A stretch of DNA of 16,479 nucleotides from an uncultured Negativicutes bacterium (GTDB lineage: Bacteria > Bacillota > Negativicutes > Acidaminococcales > Acidaminococcaceae). The notes under the pieces are model-generated. The model made no database searches and was not told where the DNA came from. It worked only from the letters and a program-made list of their open reading frames with translations. The position numbers and the translations under genes were made by a program. Positions 1-7,408 of the stretch are shown piece after piece (position 1 is the first letter of the stretch; each line of letters starts with the position of its first letter). The stretch spans positions 1 to 16,479 of the forward strand of contig CALAZX010000244.1 in the NCBI GenBank assembly GCA_937926555.1, read 5' to 3'.

Positions 1-127
1 CCCGGGCCACCGCCAGCGGCTCCTCCCTCACATCCTCCCTGTCGCCGCCGCTCCACCAGGCCAGCAGGGCGCAGACACCCACACTGGCTGTCACCAGCAG
101 CAGCTTCCACTTGCTTCTCTTTTCCAT
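1..127 (-). CDS. N-terminus of an unidentified membrane-anchored or secreted protein (partial)
   Basis: The reading frame starts at the ATG at 127-125 and runs off the left edge after about 42 codons. A strong AGGAGG site lies a few bases upstream. The product begins MEKRSKWK, followed by a hydrophobic stretch (about residues 9-25, LLLVTASVGVCALLAWW), then a charged, Gly/Glu-rich segment. This is the form of a signal anchor with the rest of the protein outside the membrane. It follows leuS on the same strand but is separated from it by a strong terminator, and a possible promoter of its own lies between. ComEA-type competence proteins have this N-terminal form and can lie near leuS in some Firmicutes, but no diagnostic domain is inside the window, so I do not name it. 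Confidence 0.6.
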   Translation of the reverse strand, partial: MEKRSKWKLLLVTASVGVCALLAWWSGGDREDVREEPLAVAR

Positions 128-147
128 ATGAGCCTCCTTTTCCGGCT

Positions 148-178
148 CATATACCATGCGTCCAGGCGGTATATCCAA
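148..178 (-). promoter_or_regulatory. Possible promoter for the left-edge gene
   Basis: On the minus strand, TTGGAT (178-173) and TATATG (153-148) are 19 bases apart. TATATG is preceded by TGG, giving an extended -10. The site lies between the leuS terminator and the start of the left-edge gene, where a promoter is expected. The spacing is long, so this is tentative. Confidence 0.35.
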
Positions 179-191
179 GGATTTCCCCATA

Positions 192-225
192 GAAAAACGG
201 AGACCCGGCTCAGCCGGATCTCCGT
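192..225 (-). terminator. leuS rho-independent terminator
   Basis: A 13-bp stem (197-209 with 213-225) closes a 3-base loop. The only imperfection is one G-U pair in the minus-strand RNA. The minus-strand transcript continues into five U residues (complement of 192-196). It lies about 50 bases past the leuS stop codon. Confidence 0.9.
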
Positions 226-276
226 AAAAGGGCGGACTCAGCCAAGGTCTTGGCGGAATCCTGTCTTATGTATTTC

Positions 277-2775
277 TTATTTCACCACGATGTTCACCAG
301 GCGGCCGGGAACAGCGATGACTTTCACCACGTTCTTGTCGCCGATGAGCTCTTTGATGCGGTCCTCAGCCAGCGCCAGTTTCTCCAGTGCGGCTTTGTCA
401 GCGTCGGCGGGTACAACCAGGCGGTCACGCACTTTGCCGTTGATCTGGAGAACGATCTCCACGCTGTCCACTTTCATGGCTTCCTCGTCATATTCCGGCC
501 AGGGCTGGTCGTGAACGCTGCAGTTCTTGTCGATGCAGCCGTCCCACAGCTCGTCGGTGATATGGGGAACGAAGGGAGAGAGCATCAGCAGCAGGTCGGT
601 CACGGTCTCACGCAGCAGGCCGGCATGGTACTCTTTCTTGGCGTCCTTGTAAGCGTACATGGCGTTCACCAGTTCCATCAGGCCGCTGATGGCGGTGTTG
701 AAGTTGAACCGGGTCTCGATGTCGTTGGTCACCTTCTTGATGGTGGTGTGGAGCACTCTGCGCAGCTCGCGGTCCGCGTCGTCCAGCTCCTTGGGATCGT
801 ATGCGTCCACTTTTTCCCGGATCAGCTCCTGGAAGTGGTATACGATACGCCAGATACGGTTCAGGAAACGGAAGCTGCCGTCCACGCCCTGGTCGCTCCA
901 TTCCAGCTCGCGCTCGGGAGGAGCGGCGAAGAGGATGAACAGACGGGCGGTGTCGGCGCCGTATTTCTTCAGGATCTCCTCGGGGGAGACAACGTTGCCG
1001 ATGGATTTACTCATCTTGGCGCCGTCTTTGATAACCATGCCCTGGGTGAGCAGGTTCACGAACGGCTCGTTGTAGTCCACCAGGCCGGCGTCCCGCAGCA
1101 CTTTCAGGAAGAAGCGGGAGTACAGCAGATGGAGGATGGCGTGCTCGATGCCGCCGATATACTGGTCAACCGGGCCCCAGTACTGGTTCAGCTTCTTGTC
1201 GAAAGGAGCCTTGTCGTTGTGGGGATCGGTGAAACGCAGGAAGTACCAGGAGGAGCACAGGAAGGTGTCCAGGGTATCGGTCTCACGCACTGCGGGGCCG
1301 CCGCATTTCGGGCAGGTGCAGTGGTAGAAGCTCTCGGCAGTCTCCAGCGGGGATTTGGCCTCGGACTCGAACTGTACCTCGTCGGCTTCCGGCAGCTGTA
1401 CCGGCAGCTGTTCCTCGGGAACCAGCACTTCGCCGCACTTGTCGCAGTATACGATAGGAATCGGGCAGCCCCAGTAACGCTGACGGCTTACCAGCCAGTC
1501 GCGGAGCTTGTAGTTGACGCGGCGTTTGCCCACGCCCAGCGCCTCGATCTCGTCCATGACAGCCTTCATGGCGTCGGTATTGGTCATGCCGTCGAACTTG
1601 CCGCTGTTCACCATGATGCCTTCGCCCTCGTAGGCTTCGGTCATGTCTTCCAGTTTCAGCGGGTTGTCTTTCGGCTGGATTACCAGGATTTTCGGGATAT
1701 TGTATTTCTCGGCGAACATCCAGTCGCGGGAATCATGGGTGGGAACGCCCATTACCGCGCCGGTGCCGTAATCATACAGCACGTAGTTGGTGATCCAGAT
1801 CTGCACCTTGTGGCCCATCAGCGGATGTACGCAGTCGAAGCCGGTGTACATGCCGATCTTCTCGGAAGTGCTGGAGGAGCGCTCGATGTCGGAGATGTTG
1901 CGCACTTTGTCGCAGAATGCGCGGAGCTCCGCCTCGTTGGGATTGCCTTTCAGCATTCTCTCCACCAGGGGATGTTCCGGAGGAACAACCACGAAGGTCA
2001 CGCCCTGGATGGTGTCCGGACGGGTGGTGTATACCGGCAGCTTCTCGCCCAGCTCGGGGATGTCGAAGCTGAATTCCAGACCCTCACTGCGGCCGATCCA
2101 GTGTTCCTGCATCACTTTTACAGGTTCCGGCCAGCCCTTCATCTCGTCGGATTCCAGGTCTTTCAGCAGCTCGTCCGCATAGTCAGTGATCTTGAAGAAC
2201 CACTGGGACAGCTGTTTCTTGTGCACCTCGGTCTTGCAGCGCCAGCACTTGCCGTTCTCAACCTGCTCGTTGGCCAGTACCGTGTTGCATTTGTCACACC
2301 AGTTCACAGCGGACTCTTTCTTCACGGCCAGGCCGCGTTTGTAGAAGAGCTCGAAGAGCCACTGGGTCCATTTATAGTAGTCAGGCAGGCAGGTGGTGAT
2401 CTCCCGGTCCCAGTCGTAGGACAGGCCCAGTTCCTTCTGCTGCTTGGTCATACGCTCGATATTCTCCAGGGTCCATTTTTTCGGCGGGATGCCGTTCTGG
2501 ATGGCGGCGTTCTCGGCAGGCATGCCGAATGCGTCCCAGCCCATGGGATGGAGCACGTTGAAACCTCTCATGGTGCGGAAACGCGCCACTACGTCACCGA
2601 TGGAGTAGTTGCGCACATGGCCCATATGTAGATTGCCGGAAGGATACGGGAACATCTCCAGTACATAGGATTTCGGTTTATCCTTGTCTGCTTCTCTCTT
2701 AAATGTCTTGTTGTCTTCCCAATACTTCTGCCATTTTGCTTCTATGGCATGGGGTGCATACTTTTCTTCAATCAT
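277..2775 (-). CDS. leuS: Leucyl-tRNA synthetase
   Basis: This class I aminoacyl-tRNA synthetase charges tRNA-Leu in the cytoplasm. The 832-residue product has the usual length of bacterial LeuRS. The HIGH-type motif is HMGH at residues 50-53 and the KMSKS loop is at 587-591, so both ATP-binding signatures are intact. The CP1 editing insertion is present, with TRPDT near 251-255 and GVPTHDSRD near 343-351; the more usual residue before HD in that segment is Ala or Gly rather than Thr. Two CxxC pairs (160-163 with 177-180, and 444-447 with 488-491) are candidate zinc knuckles. The ATG at 2775 has a GGGAGGTT ribosome site 5-12 bases upstream. The gene is transcribed alone from a consensus promoter at 2832-2860 and ends at the hairpin at 192-225. 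I see no T-box leader, although this is a gene class where Firmicutes often have one. Confidence 0.98.
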   Translation of the reverse strand: MIEEKYAPHAIEAKWQKYWEDNKTFKREADKDKPKSYVLEMFPYPSGNLHMGHVRNYSIGDVVARFRTMRGFNVLHPMGWDAFGMPAENAAIQNGIPPKKWTLENIERMTKQQKELGLSYDWDREITTCLPDYYKWTQWLFELFYKRGLAVKKESAVNWCDKCNTVLANEQVENGKCWRCKTEVHKKQLSQWFFKITDYADELLKDLESDEMKGWPEPVKVMQEHWIGRSEGLEFSFDIPELGEKLPVYTTRPDTIQGVTFVVVPPEHPLVERMLKGNPNEAELRAFCDKVRNISDIERSSSTSEKIGMYTGFDCVHPLMGHKVQIWITNYVLYDYGTGAVMGVPTHDSRDWMFAEKYNIPKILVIQPKDNPLKLEDMTEAYEGEGIMVNSGKFDGMTNTDAMKAVMDEIEALGVGKRRVNYKLRDWLVSRQRYWGCPIPIVYCDKCGEVLVPEEQLPVQLPEADEVQFESEAKSPLETAESFYHCTCPKCGGPAVRETDTLDTFLCSSWYFLRFTDPHNDKAPFDKKLNQYWGPVDQYIGGIEHAILHLLYSRFFLKVLRDAGLVDYNEPFVNLLTQGMVIKDGAKMSKSIGNVVSPEEILKKYGADTARLFILFAAPPERELEWSDQGVDGSFRFLNRIWRIVYHFQELIREKVDAYDPKELDDADRELRRVLHTTIKKVTNDIETRFNFNTAISGLMELVNAMYAYKDAKKEYHAGLLRETVTDLLLMLSPFVPHITDELWDGCIDKNCSVHDQPWPEYDEEAMKVDSVEIVLQINGKVRDRLVVPADADKAALEKLALAEDRIKELIGDKNVVKVIAVPGRLVNIVVK

Positions 2776-2811
2776 CTTCTAACCTCCCAGATTTGATTAA
2801 CATAGGTGCAC

Positions 2812-2825
2812 TAAATAGATATTTA
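2812..2825. promoter_or_regulatory. AT-rich near-palindrome over the leuS transcription start
   Basis: TAAATAGATATTTA is a 14-bp inverted repeat with six paired positions on each side of a 2-base centre. It sits 7-20 bases downstream of the leuS -10 box, overlapping the expected start of transcription. It could be an operator, but such sequences also arise by chance in AT-rich DNA. Confidence 0.25.
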
Positions 2826-2831
2826 CATACG

Positions 2832-2860
2832 ATTATACATTTCCTGTTTCAATAAGTCAA
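2832..2860 (-). promoter_or_regulatory. leuS sigma-A promoter
   Basis: On the minus strand, TTGACT (2860-2855) and TATAAT (2837-2832) are separated by exactly 17 bases. Transcription would start near 2825, leaving a leader of only about 50 bases before the leuS ATG. That is too short for a T-box antiterminator. Confidence 0.85.
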
Positions 2861-3150
2861 TTTTCCAAACCCTTATGAAATGTAGCTTTTCAAGGGCTTT
2901 TCTTTCGTTTTTCCAGCCTTTCCCGTTCATATATATTTATCAAAACATCTTTTTGACGTATATTTTCGCACATAGTGTAACAAATAGTACAACAAAGAGG
3001 AAATCTCCACCTCTTTTTCTTCCCCCTGCCACCGCGAAATCCCTTTTCATAAGCGGAAATCCCACAAAAAAGATTAAAAGATTTTTAACTTCCTCTCTTC
3101 CCTCTCCCTTTTCTGTTACGAATGGAATACTTGGGGAAGAATTTCTCGGA
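2861..3150. other. AT-rich intergenic stretch with no supported gene
   Basis: Together with the promoter regions on either side, this is the longest non-coding part of the window. A plus-strand open frame crosses it (2875-3297), but it has no ribosome site and a low-complexity Phe/Ser/Thr composition, so I do not call it. One weak hairpin is visible: AAAGAGG (2994-3000) pairs with CCTCTTT (3010-3016) across a 9-base loop and runs into a T-rich tract, but no upstream gene needs it. I see nothing else here. Confidence 0.5.
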
Positions 3151-3179
3151 TTTACAACTGTTTTATATCATGATAAGAT
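3151..3179 (+). promoter_or_regulatory. Candidate promoter for the phosphoesterase gene
   Basis: TTTACA (3151-3156) and TAAGAT (3174-3179) are 17 bases apart on the plus strand. Transcription from about 3186 would give a leader of about 210 bases before the ATG at 3397. That leader is GC-rich and can form small stems, for example CCGGGA (3261-3266) with TCCCGG (3274-3279). The 11-mer TGATAAGATAA overlaps this -10 region (3171-3181) and recurs at 3287-3297. Confidence 0.5.
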
Positions 3180-3396
3180 AAAATTCCTGCGCCCCGTCAC
3201 CGGGACTCCGGGCGGATTCCAGAGAAAATCCCCCTGCCGGCGGCAAGAGCGGGACGGAAACCGGGATACTGTTTCCCGGCTCCATGTGATAAGATAATGG
3301 GGAGAGGACGGACCGTTTTACGGACAGCATCGTCCAGGCCCCTCCCTCTCCGCGAAACTGTTTTTTACGAGTGTTTTATAGAAAAGGACGGATATC

Positions 3397-4098
3397 ATGC
3401 ACATCTACGCAATCGGCGACCTCCACTTCTCGGGCAGTCCGCCCCGGAAACCCATGGATGTTTTCGGCGACCACTGGACCGGACACCGGGAACGGGTCAT
3501 GGAACACTGGCGCGCCACGGTGGCACCGGAGGACCTGGTGATCATCTGCGGCGACACCTCCTGGGCCATGCGGATCCCCGAGGCCAAAGAGGACCTGGAC
3601 GCCATCGCCTCCCTTCCCGGCCGGAAAGTCATCATCCGCGGCAACCACGACTACTGGTGGGCCAGCGTGAAGAAGATGACCACCGCCACGGAGAACGCCT
3701 TCTTCTTCATCCACAACAATTACTACCCGGTGGATGACCGGACCGCCATCTGCGGCTCCCGGGGCTGGCTCACTCCGGAATGCGAGAACTTCGACCCGGA
3801 GAAGGACCCCGACATCATCCGCCACGAGGTCCTGCGGATCAGGGCCTCTCTGGACGCCGCCCGGAAGGACGGCTACGAGGACATCATCCTGGCCCTCCAC
3901 TACCCTCCCTTCTACAGCGAGGAGGAGAACACACCCTTCAAGGAGATCATCGACGAGTACGGCATCCGCACCTGCATCTTCGGCCATGTCCATGGCGAGG
4001 CCGGAGCCGACGCCATCTTCCAGGGCGAGCGGGACGGCTGCACCTATACCCTGGTGTCCTGTGACACCCGTGATTTCACCCCCGTTCTGGTGCGTTGA
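3397..4098 (+). CDS. Calcineurin-like metallophosphoesterase
   Basis: The 233-residue protein is a cytoplasmic metal-dependent phosphohydrolase; there is no signal peptide or membrane segment. All metal-binding blocks of the family are visible in order: GDLH (D8, H10), GDTSW (D53), GNHD (N83, H84), LALHYPP (H168) and GHVHG (H197, H199). This is the full dinuclear-metal ligand set. The protein ends shortly after the last block, so it is a single-domain enzyme. It resembles the predicted-phosphohydrolase group often called COG1768. The substrate cannot be read from the sequence. The start at 3397 has AAGGA eight bases upstream. Codon use is very GC-rich, in line with the rest of the chromosome. 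It is followed by a tRNA gene with its own promoter, so it is probably monocistronic. Confidence 0.92.
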   Translation: MHIYAIGDLHFSGSPPRKPMDVFGDHWTGHRERVMEHWRATVAPEDLVIICGDTSWAMRIPEAKEDLDAIASLPGRKVIIRGNHDYWWASVKKMTTATENAFFFIHNNYYPVDDRTAICGSRGWLTPECENFDPEKDPDIIRHEVLRIRASLDAARKDGYEDIILALHYPPFYSEEENTPFKEIIDEYGIRTCIFGHVHGEAGADAIFQGERDGCTYTLVSCDTRDFTPVLVR

Positions 4099-4099
4099 G

Positions 4100-4118
4100 A
4101 AAAAATCCTGGATTTTTT
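4100..4118 (+). terminator. Weak A/T-rich hairpin after the phosphoesterase gene
   Basis: AAAAAATC (4100-4107) pairs with GATTTTTT (4111-4118) across a 3-base loop, directly after the stop codon. The stem is nearly all A-U and its U run lies inside the stem, so termination here would be inefficient. It lies only 12 bases before the tRNA promoter. Confidence 0.35.
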
Positions 4119-4129
4119 CAAAAAAGGTG

Positions 4130-4158
4130 TTGACAAGGTCCCCCGTTTTCGGTATACT
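4130..4158 (+). promoter_or_regulatory. Consensus promoter of the tRNA-Arg gene
   Basis: A perfect TTGACA (4130-4135) is followed after 17 bases by TATACT (4153-4158). The tRNA begins about 35 bases further on. The strength of the boxes fits a stable-RNA gene. Confidence 0.9.
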
Positions 4159-4193
4159 AACGTTGTTGCTGATGAACAAAGCAACACTGAAGT

Positions 4194-4270
4194 GACTCCG
4201 TAGCTCAGCTGGATAGAGCGTTTGACTACGAATCAAAAGGTCGCAGGTTCGAATCCTGCCGGGGCCACCA
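4194..4270 (+). tRNA. tRNA-Arg (anticodon ACG), CCA encoded
   Basis: The cloverleaf can be folded by eye. The D stem is GCTC/GAGC (4203-4206, 4216-4219). The anticodon stem TTTGA/TCAAA holds loop CTACGAA, with anticodon ACG at 4228-4230. The variable region is AGGTC and the T stem GCAGG/CCTGC holds loop TTCGAAT. The acceptor 3' strand is CGGGGCC, followed by discriminator A and an encoded CCA. An ACG anticodon would be edited to ICG by TadA and read CGU, CGC and CGA. One oddity: the acceptor 5' strand is GACTCCG, so position 2 with 71 is A-C and position 4 with 69 is U-G. The common form of this tRNA would be GGCCCCG. Confidence 0.95.
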
Positions 4271-4279
4271 CTGACATTC

Positions 4280-4310
4280 AACCGCTTACTTCGGTAAGCG
4301 GTTTTTTATT
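4280..4310 (+). terminator. tRNA-Arg terminator
   Basis: AACCGCTTAC (4280-4289) pairs perfectly with GTAAGCGGTT (4294-4303) around a TTCG tetraloop. A run of T follows (4302-4310). This is a textbook rho-independent terminator 10 bases after the CCA end. Confidence 0.95.
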
Positions 4311-4417
4311 TTCCCTTTATTTCTCCGGATGATTTTCTGTCCTGTTTTTAGCCGGCAGATTTTCCGCTATCCGGATTCCAGACTTTCCCCGCCGGATTTT
4401 TCCGCGGGTTATTTTTT

Positions 4418-4445
4418 TGCCCCGTTCCGCTCCATGGTCTATAAT
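4418..4445 (+). promoter_or_regulatory. Likely dtd promoter
   Basis: A perfect TATAAT (4440-4445) has a weak -35, TTGCCC (4418-4423), 16 bases upstream. The dtd start codon is about 31 bases past the -10. Confidence 0.6.
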
Positions 4446-4476
4446 AGATAGAAAACAAGACAAATGAGGTGTTCTG

Positions 4477-4920
4477 ATGAAAGCAGTTATTACACGGGTA
4501 ACGGAAGCAAGTGTGGAAATTGAAGGCAAGATCACGGGACAGATCGGCAAAGGCTATCTGGTCCTGCTGGGCGTAGGCCCCGAGGATACCGAGGAGATCA
4601 CGGAGAAACTGGCTGAGAAAGTCATGAACCTCCGCGTCTTCGAGGACGAGGCCGGCAAGATGAACCTGAACCTGGAGCAGGTGGAAGGCCAGCTGCTGGT
4701 CATCTCCCAGTTCACCCTCTACGCGGACCTGAAGAGCCGCCGCCCCGGTTTCTCCAAAGCGGCGAAACCCTCCCTGGCCAACCCTCTCTACCAGCACTTC
4801 ATCAAGACCTGCCGGGCAAAAGGCTTCCATGTGGAGGAAGGCGAGTTCGGCGCCGACATGAAGGTCTCCTCCATCAATGACGGTCCGGTGACCCTCCTGT
4901 TCGACACGGACCAGCTGTAA
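4477..4920 (+). CDS. dtd: D-aminoacyl-tRNA deacylase
   Basis: This enzyme hydrolyses D-aminoacyl-tRNAs (and Gly-tRNA-Ala), recycling the tRNA and keeping D-residues and mischarged glycine out of proteins. It is cytoplasmic and normally a homodimer. The 147-residue length is typical. Both signature blocks are present: SQFTL at residues 77-81 and the cross-subunit Gly-cisPro block NDGPVT at 134-139. The ATG at 4477 has GAGGTG about five bases upstream. The gene often follows relA in Firmicutes, but here it stands alone behind its own promoter, after a tRNA gene. It converges with the citrate-lyase-type operon, and the two share the hairpin at 4981-5022. Its GC-rich codon use matches the host side of that junction. 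Confidence 0.97.
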   Translation: MKAVITRVTEASVEIEGKITGQIGKGYLVLLGVGPEDTEEITEKLAEKVMNLRVFEDEAGKMNLNLEQVEGQLLVISQFTLYADLKSRRPGFSKAAKPSLANPLYQHFIKTCRAKGFHVEEGEFGADMKVSSINDGPVTLLFDTDQL

Positions 4921-4974
4921 TCCCGGTCCGGGCATATGCCGGCGGCAAACCGGCCCACCACAATCCCATACAGA

Positions 4975-5027
4975 CATGAAAAAAGCACTTTCTGCGCCAT
5001 CATGCACGCAGAAAGTGCTTTTCTTGT
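4975..5027. repeat. 53-bp direct repeat, left copy
   Basis: This segment is identical, base for base, to 10467-10519 and in the same orientation. The match breaks at 5028 (C against T) and then continues for four bases (GAGG). The repeat contains a complete terminator hairpin. It marks the left edge of an AT-richer block holding the LysR, transport and citrate-lyase-like genes. Confidence 0.95.
4979..5027. terminator. Bidirectional terminator shared by dtd and citF (left repeat copy)
   Basis: A perfect 16-bp stem (4981-4996 with 5007-5022) encloses a 10-base loop. Read on the minus strand, the stem is followed by U residues from the A run at 4979-4984, which suits termination of citF 22 bases after its stop codon. 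Read on the plus strand, the stem ends in TTTTCTT, which suits dtd. Confidence 0.9.
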
Positions 5028-5044
5028 CGAGGATGTTTATATGC

Positions 5045-6532
5045 TTACAGATTGTGAACTACATCAATGATAGTTCCGTCTCTGTATTCCACAAGCCCGC
5101 ATATCTCTTCTTTATGTTCAATCCGGTTTTCCGGACCAGCCAGCTTCTTCGCCTTCTCTCTCAGATCTTCTATGGACCAGAGAGGCAATTTAAGGTTCCC
5201 GGACAACCGTTCCAGCAAATCCTCCCGTTGGGGATTCACCGCTACGCCATAATCCGTCACCAGGATATCTACGGTGCTGCCAGGAGTCACACAAGTAGTG
5301 ACGTGATCCAGCAACATCGGCAGTCGTCCTCTCAGCAAAGGCATGGTAATCACCGTCAACTTTGCTCCCGCTGCCGAATCAGGATGCCCACCAGGTGCCC
5401 CCAGCAAACGTCCATACGAATCCGTCAGCACATTGACATTGAAATCCACATCAATTTCCGTAGCGCTAAGGACAGTGAAATCCAGTAGGTCCACATAAGG
5501 AGACTTCACAAAAGGATTGGCATAGTCTGACACAGATATCTCCTGATGCTTCGGATTATCCCGTAGAGAGGCGATTGCCCTCAAGTCAAAATCCTGCGGG
5601 TCGAAGAATGTCTCTATCAGCCCTTCTTCCAGCATATCCACATGGAATCCGGATACGCCTCCCACACCTGCAGCCGCCGTGTAGTTTTTCTCCCGCATCA
5701 GCTCCCTTATGTAGGAAGCGGTGGAGATGGCAATACCGCCACTACCAAACTGGAAAATCATGTTATCGTGAAAATACGGAGTGGCTGCAATCACCTCGGC
5801 CGCATATCTGGCGATCACCAGCTCGGCAGGACTCTTGCTCACTCTGATGGAACCGGTGGCAATACCACGCGGATCTCCAATACATTCGACTTCTGTGATG
5901 AAATCAACCTGTGTCTGGGGAATGCTCACATAATCGAGAGGTTTCTCAACCAGATTGTCTGTCACGGCCACTACATGAGCCGCGTGGGCCGCATCCGGCA
6001 TCGCATAGCCCAAAGATCCGCACGCTGAATCCCCATCCACACCATTTATATTTCCATATATATCACAGCATGGTGCTGCGATAAATGCTACATCTATCTT
6101 CAGCTCGCCACTCTCGATAGCTCGCGCCCGACCTCCATGGGATCGGAAAATAGCGAGATCTTTCAAATTGCCGCCTTGGACATATTTTCCCAGATCTCCT
6201 CTGCATCCGCTAGTATCAATCGCAGTGATAACACCGGCTTTGAAAAAAGGTAACAGGCAATCCTGCACCTTGCTCAGTGAACTAGCCGACAAGGTCAGGT
6301 CCCGGATCCCTTTCTCAGAGATTTTCTCCAACACCCGGCGCATGACCTGGTCTCCATTCCGCAACGCATGGTGGAATGAGATAGTCATGCCATCCTTCAG
6401 TCCCACGGCATCCAGAATGTATTCCATACTGCGGACCTTTGTATCGGATTTCCGGCCCGCAATTCCTACAGCTGCTTTTTTCCCGGCCCATCTTGTCTTC
6501 GCCAGCAATCGCTCTAAGTTGTCCGGTATCAT
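5045..6532 (-). CDS. citF: Citrate lyase alpha subunit-like CoA/ACP transferase
   Basis: In citrate lyase the alpha subunit exchanges the acetyl group on the acyl carrier protein for citrate, giving citryl-ACP. The 495-residue product is close to the usual length (about 510). Family blocks are clear: ISFHHALRNGD (51-61), RSHGGRARAIESGEL (130-144), DVAFIAAP (147-154), YGNINGVDGD (159-168) and FQFGSGGIA (260-268). Two blocks deviate from the form I know: the usual HHHF is HHAL, and the RGKLG segment reads CRGDLG (110-115). The ATG at 6532 has AAGGAGGTGG eight bases upstream and lies 15 bases after the citE stop. It is the last gene of the operon. GC content is clearly below that of the flanking genes. 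A citramalate-type lyase subunit is an alternative. Confidence 0.9.
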   Translation of the reverse strand: MIPDNLERLLAKTRWAGKKAAVGIAGRKSDTKVRSMEYILDAVGLKDGMTISFHHALRNGDQVMRRVLEKISEKGIRDLTLSASSLSKVQDCLLPFFKAGVITAIDTSGCRGDLGKYVQGGNLKDLAIFRSHGGRARAIESGELKIDVAFIAAPCCDIYGNINGVDGDSACGSLGYAMPDAAHAAHVVAVTDNLVEKPLDYVSIPQTQVDFITEVECIGDPRGIATGSIRVSKSPAELVIARYAAEVIAATPYFHDNMIFQFGSGGIAISTASYIRELMREKNYTAAAGVGGVSGFHVDMLEEGLIETFFDPQDFDLRAIASLRDNPKHQEISVSDYANPFVKSPYVDLLDFTVLSATEIDVDFNVNVLTDSYGRLLGAPGGHPDSAAGAKLTVITMPLLRGRLPMLLDHVTTCVTPGSTVDILVTDYGVAVNPQREDLLERLSGNLKLPLWSIEDLREKAKKLAGPENRIEHKEEICGLVEYRDGTIIDVVHNL

Positions 6533-6547
6533 TGTACCGCCACCTCC

Positions 6548-7408
6548 TTATTCCTCCAGAGACGCTAAGAGTTCTTTCGCCCTGATTACTACAGGCATGT
6601 CCACCATCTTTCCGTTCAATGCTACGACACCTGAAGCATTCCGCATAGCCTCTTCATACACCCGCACCACGTCTCTCGCATGGGCAATCTCTTTTTCCGT
6701 CGGCGTATAGACAGAATGAATCAGGGGAATCTGATTGGGGTGGATACAGGATTTACCTGCAAAGCCCATTTGTTTACCACGGCGCACATCTTCCAGAAAC
6801 GCCTCTTCATCCGCAAAATTGCTGTTCACATAGTCCGCAGGCATCACCCCGGCAGCATGGGCGCTCAAGGAAATATAGTTTCTCGCAAAAGCCAGCTCCT
6901 CGCCATTCTCACTTCTTTTCATGCCCATATCCGCGCAGAAATCTTCTGCTCCAAGCCCCACAGCGATAACACGGGTCGATGCTTTGGCGATATTGAACGC
7001 ATTATAAACACCGAGCGCGGTCTCAATAGTGGCGACAATCTTGATTTTACCGACTTCCAGTCCAAGCTCTTTCTCCTTCCGGGTAAGAATCTCATCGATT
7101 TTGATGATATCCTCCGCCTTCTCCGCTTTGGGGACTCTCAGGAAATCAGGACACAGAGGTACTACACACTCCATATCCTCCTCAAAATAAGGGGTATCCA
7201 TCGGATTGATGCGGATACCGATCACCGCATCGGGACGATGCTCCTGCAAAAAACAGGAAATCAGATCTCTGGCGGCATCTTTCTCATAAACAGATACGGA
7301 ATCTTCTAAATCGTAAATAATGCTATCCGCACCGTATATCTCAGCTTTAGCAATTTTTTTCGGAGAGTTTCCCGGAACAAAAAACATCGTTCTCAATTTA
7401 TTTTTCAT
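6548..7408 (-). CDS. citE: Citrate lyase beta subunit-like (citryl thioester lyase, HpcH/HpaI family)
   Basis: The beta subunit cleaves citryl thioester to oxaloacetate and the acetyl thioester, using a Mg-dependent TIM-barrel fold. The 286-residue product has the family landmarks: FVPGN (10-14), DLEDSV (33-38), RINP with the substrate-binding Arg (66-69), ATIET (126-130), GAEDF (153-157, metal-side acid residues), GKSCIHPNQ (218-226) and GKMVDMPV (266-273). Its start codon lies inside the 3' end of the citD-like gene (11-base overlap), so the two are likely translationally coupled. It is followed 15 bases later by citF. Stand-alone CitE-like enzymes that act on free CoA thioesters exist (for example citramalyl-CoA lyases). 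That matters here because the partner carrier protein looks unable to carry its prosthetic group. Confidence 0.92.
   Translation of the reverse strand: MKNKLRTMFFVPGNSPKKIAKAEIYGADSIIYDLEDSVSVYEKDAARDLISCFLQEHRPDAVIGIRINPMDTPYFEEDMECVVPLCPDFLRVPKAEKAEDIIKIDEILTRKEKELGLEVGKIKIVATIETALGVYNAFNIAKASTRVIAVGLGAEDFCADMGMKRSENGEELAFARNYISLSAHAAGVMPADYVNSNFADEEAFLEDVRRGKQMGFAGKSCIHPNQIPLIHSVYTPTEKEIAHARDVVRVYEEAMRNASGVVALNGKMVDMPVVIRAKELLASLEE

Noticed and set aside
250..2631. A 793-codon plus-strand open frame opposite leuS.
   Set aside because: It is the antisense shadow of a verified leuS with intact HMGH and KMSKS. The translation is low-complexity (Val, Gly, His, Leu rich) with no family motif, and it has no ribosome site. 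GC-rich codon use on one strand opens such frames on the other.
2994..3020. Small hairpin followed by T-rich tract, considered as the terminator of a small RNA.
   Set aside because: The stem is only 7 bp with a 9-base loop. A poor promoter match (TTGACG at 2953, TGTAAC at 2976) lies too close for a meaningful transcript.
2875..3297. A 140-codon plus-strand open frame in the leuS to phosphoesterase gap.
   Set aside because: No ribosome site, low-complexity composition, and it runs across an AT-rich to GC-rich change and over the candidate promoter of the next gene.
4194..4270. tRNA-Arg as the attachment site of the nearby AT-rich block.
   Set aside because: tRNA genes are common integration sites, but no copy of its 3' end is present near 10467, and the block's edges coincide with the 53-bp repeats about 700 bases away.
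3376..4281. A 301-codon minus-strand open frame opposite the phosphoesterase and tRNA-Arg.
   Set aside because: Its N-terminus (GGPGRIRTCDLLIRSQTLYP) is the translation of the antisense tRNA-Arg, a well-known spurious protein. The rest mirrors the phosphoesterase gene.
4975..5027. The repeated hairpins as part of a CRISPR array or transposon ends.
   Set aside because: There are only two copies, in direct orientation, with genes and no spacers between. No transposase, integrase or inverted terminal repeats are visible. The hairpin has the form of a rho-independent terminator.
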